DNA of 6,353 nucleotides from Spirochaetales bacterium (GTDB lineage: Bacteria > Spirochaetota > Spirochaetia > SPDA01): the NCBI GenBank assembly GCA_004525155.1, contig SPDA01000118.1:1-6353 (forward strand), given 5' to 3'. Positions 6,352-6,353 of the stretch are shown piece after piece (positions within the stretch are counted from its first letter, which is position 1; each line of letters starts with the position of its first letter). The notes under the pieces were generated by a model. The model had not been told where the DNA came from and did no database searches. It was given only the letters and a program-made list of their open reading frames with translations. A program made the translations under genes and the position numbers.

Positions 6352-6353
6352 AA

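Noticed and set aside
1..6353. Mobile elements, CRISPR arrays, direct repeats or a defence system
   Set aside because: I looked for transposase or integrase motifs, repeat-spacer periodicity, terminal repeats and att-like duplications at the tRNA and saw none. The tRNA 3' end falls at the window edge, so an integration there cannot be excluded.

Overview
The window looks like chromosomal sequence from a moderately GC-rich bacterium, most likely a spirochaete of the Treponema/Spirochaetaceae kind. That placement is an inference from three things: the style of the LepA protein, a DUF115 (Maf/MptE-like) protein, and a membrane-anchored SurA/PpiD-like chaperone. It was not tested against any database. 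No mobile elements, CRISPR arrays, phage genes or plasmid functions are visible. Coding density is high.

Layout, left to right. (1) Bases 2-1066 (+) hold the C-terminal 354 residues of a hybrid sensor histidine kinase: end of the DHp domain, an intact ATPase domain and an intact receiver domain. Its start, sensor part and phospho-acceptor histidine lie outside the window. (2) Bases 1122-2921 (+) hold a complete lepA (elongation factor 4, 599 aa), preceded by a 55-base gap with a small hairpin and a weak promoter-like sequence very close to the ATG. (3) Bases 2943-4523 (-) hold a 526-aa DUF115-family protein, convergent with lepA across a 21-base gap. (4) Bases 4523-6070 (-) hold a 515-aa single-pass membrane-anchored PpiD/SurA-like parvulin-family protein. 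Its stop codon overlaps the DUF115 start by one base (TAATG), so the two minus-strand genes form one tightly coupled operon. A good promoter (TTGACA-N17-TATGTT) precedes it. (5) Bases 6278-6351 (+) hold tRNA-Asp(GUC), divergent from the operon, with its own near-consensus promoter (TTGACA-N17-TATATT).

How the genes relate. The kinase is a signalling protein whose partners are not visible. LepA acts on the ribosome. The minus-strand operon pairs an inner-membrane folding factor facing the periplasm with a protein of a family linked elsewhere to flagellin glycosylation or pterin chemistry. This could point to cell-envelope or flagellar biogenesis, but the window does not prove it.

The most interesting observations are these. 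The parvulin domain of the PpiD-like protein lacks both signature histidines, which suggests a chaperone rather than an isomerase, and it appears to be followed by a second, partly eroded parvulin-like segment. The DUF115 gene is translationally coupled to it. The tRNA-Asp carries A at position 38 instead of the usual C. I found no convincing wholly new system; most of the window is ordinary housekeeping sequence.
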